The notes under the pieces are model-generated. The model ran no database searches and was not told the DNA's origin. It was given only the letters and a program-made list of their open reading frames with translations. A stretch of DNA of 8,003 nucleotides, taken from assembly GCA_040881945.1 (NCBI GenBank), contig JBBECF010000021.1, positions 1-8,003 on the forward strand, read 5' to 3'. Shown piece by piece: positions 7,188 to 8,003 of this stretch (position 1 is the first letter of the stretch; each line of letters begins with the position of its first letter). The translations under genes and the position numbers were made by a program. Origin of the DNA: JBBECF01 sp040881945. Lineage in GTDB: Bacteria; Pseudomonadota; Alphaproteobacteria; Dongiales; Dongiaceae.

Positions 7188-7200
7188 CCGCCACCGGCGG
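7188..7200 (+). other. Short GC hairpin between ctaG and coxC
   Basis: CCGCC (7188-7192) pairs with GGCGG (7196-7200) over a three-base loop in the 58-bp gap after ctaG. No T-run follows. It resembles the element after coxA at 5428-5440. Function unproven; could be chance in GC-rich DNA. Confidence 0.25.
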
Positions 7201-7235
7201 GAACGAGTGCCCCGAGCAACGAGGAAGACGAGTTC

Positions 7236-8003
7236 ATGAGCGACACCGCCCTGCACCACCACAAGCATCCCTACCACCTCGTCGACCCGAGCCCGTGGCC
7301 GGCGCTCGGCGCCATCGCCGCCCTGGCGTCGACGGTCGGGATGGTGCTGTTCATGCACGACTACGCCCTGGGCAACTGGCTGCTGCCGATCGGCGTCCTG
7401 CTGATCCTCGCCACCATGTTCCTGTGGTGGCGCGACGTGGTGCGCGAGGCGACCTTCCAGGGCCACCACACGCCGATCGTGCAGATCGGCCTGCGCTACG
7501 GCATGGCGCTGTTCATCGCCTCCGAAGTGATGTTCTTCGCGGCGTTCTTCTGGGCCTATTTCAACGCCAGCCTGTTCCCGACCGAAGCGATCGGGTCGGT
7601 GTGGCCGCCGGAGAACATCCGCACCTTCGACCCGTTCGAGCTGCCGCTGCTGAATACGCTGATCCTGCTGACTTCGGGCGTGACCGTGACCTGGGCGCAC
7701 CATGCGCTGCGCGAGGGCGACCGCGAGGGCACGCTGAAGGGCCTGGCGCTGACGATCCTGCTCGGCCTCCTGTTCACCTCGATCCAGGCCTACGAATACA
7801 GCCACGCCGCCTTCGGCTTCGCCGACGGCATCTATCCGACCACCTTCTTCATGGCGACCGGCTTCCACGGCTTCCACGTCATCATCGGCACGATGTTCCT
7901 GATCGTCTGCTGGTTCCGCGCCTGGAAGGGCCATTTCAAGCCCGACCACCATTTCGGCTTCGAGGCGGCGGCCTGGTACTGGCATTTCGTCGACGTGGTC
8001 TGG
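7236..8003 (+). CDS. coxC: Cytochrome c oxidase subunit III (3' end cut by window edge)
   Basis: Subunit III (also ctaE) is a multi-span core subunit that stabilises proton uptake and the active site of CoxA during turnover. 256 codons are present and the frame is still open at the right edge. Related proteins end about 10-20 residues after the WYWHFVDVVW segment reached here, so the missing part is small. The N-terminus has the typical His-rich head and HLVDPSPWP motif (residues 7-22 region). Glu97 in ASEVMFFAAFFWAYF is the conserved membrane glutamate, and FMATGFHGFHVIIGT and FEAAAWYWHFVDVVW are further family blocks. About seven hydrophobic stretches are seen, as expected. The ATG is preceded by GAGGAAG (7221-7227). 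It is the last oxidase gene visible; genes such as DUF983 and SURF1 homologues often follow in related genomes, beyond this window. Confidence 0.97.
   Translation, partial: MSDTALHHHKHPYHLVDPSPWPALGAIAALASTVGMVLFMHDYALGNWLLPIGVLLILATMFLWWRDVVREATFQGHHTPIVQIGLRYGMALFIASEVMFFAAFFWAYFNASLFPTEAIGSVWPPENIRTFDPFELPLLNTLILLTSGVTVTWAHHALREGDREGTLKGLALTILLGLLFTSIQAYEYSHAAFGFADGIYPTTFFMATGFHGFHVIIGTMFLIVCWFRAWKGHFKPDHHFGFEAAAWYWHFVDVVW

Noticed and set aside
6230..7264. 344-codon minus-strand open frame over ctaG and the coxF-like gene
   Set aside because: It is antisense to well-supported genes and has no recognisable domain.
7134..7985. 283-codon minus-strand open frame over coxC
   Set aside because: It is a charged, low-complexity mirror of subunit III codons, without supporting signals.
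1..8003. A hidden novel system (mobile element, defence system, CRISPR or RNA gene)
   Set aside because: Coding genes fill the window, all but one in well-known families, and gaps are at most about 144 bp. No direct-repeat arrays, transposase or tRNA/rRNA features were seen.

Overview
The window is high-GC DNA (GC dominates the third codon positions of every gene) and almost certainly comes from an alphaproteobacterium. The basis is gene order, coxB-coxA-ctaB-(coxF-like)-ctaG-coxC with tldD just upstream, which is a well-known alphaproteobacterial arrangement. The proteins themselves also look typically alphaproteobacterial, for example the His-rich N-terminus of subunit III and the CtaG/Cox11 copper chaperone. 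A Rhodospirillales-like member is plausible, but the species cannot be fixed from the sequence alone.

Layout: positions 1-1406 hold tldD on the minus strand, lacking only its last few codons beyond the left edge. A 144-bp divergent spacer follows. Positions 1551-2864 hold a plus-strand DUF3422-family membrane protein of unknown function. A leader of about 105 bp with a possible promoter and GC hairpins precedes the cytochrome c oxidase cluster: coxB (subunit II, probable TTG start at 2970), coxA (subunit I), ctaB (heme o synthase), a 50-residue single-span CoxF-like protein, ctaG (Cox11-type Cu chaperone) and coxC/ctaE (subunit III, cut by the right edge).

The genes work as one module. CoxA carries heme a and the heme a3/CuB centre, CoxB carries CuA and takes electrons from cytochrome c, and CoxC completes the core. 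CtaB makes heme O, the precursor of heme A, and CtaG delivers copper to the CuB site. All key metal-ligand and proton-channel residues examined are present, so the enzyme should be a functional A1-type aa3 oxidase. Tight spacing (22 bp, 50 bp, a 4-bp overlap, 9 bp, 58 bp) supports one transcript from coxB onward. No RNA genes, mobile elements, CRISPR arrays or attachment sites were seen, and no gene-free stretch exceeds 300 bp.

This is a conserved housekeeping region. I found no convincing undescribed system. The items most worth a second look are the DUF3422 protein beside the oxidase genes, the small CoxF-like protein, and the start and leader structure of coxB.
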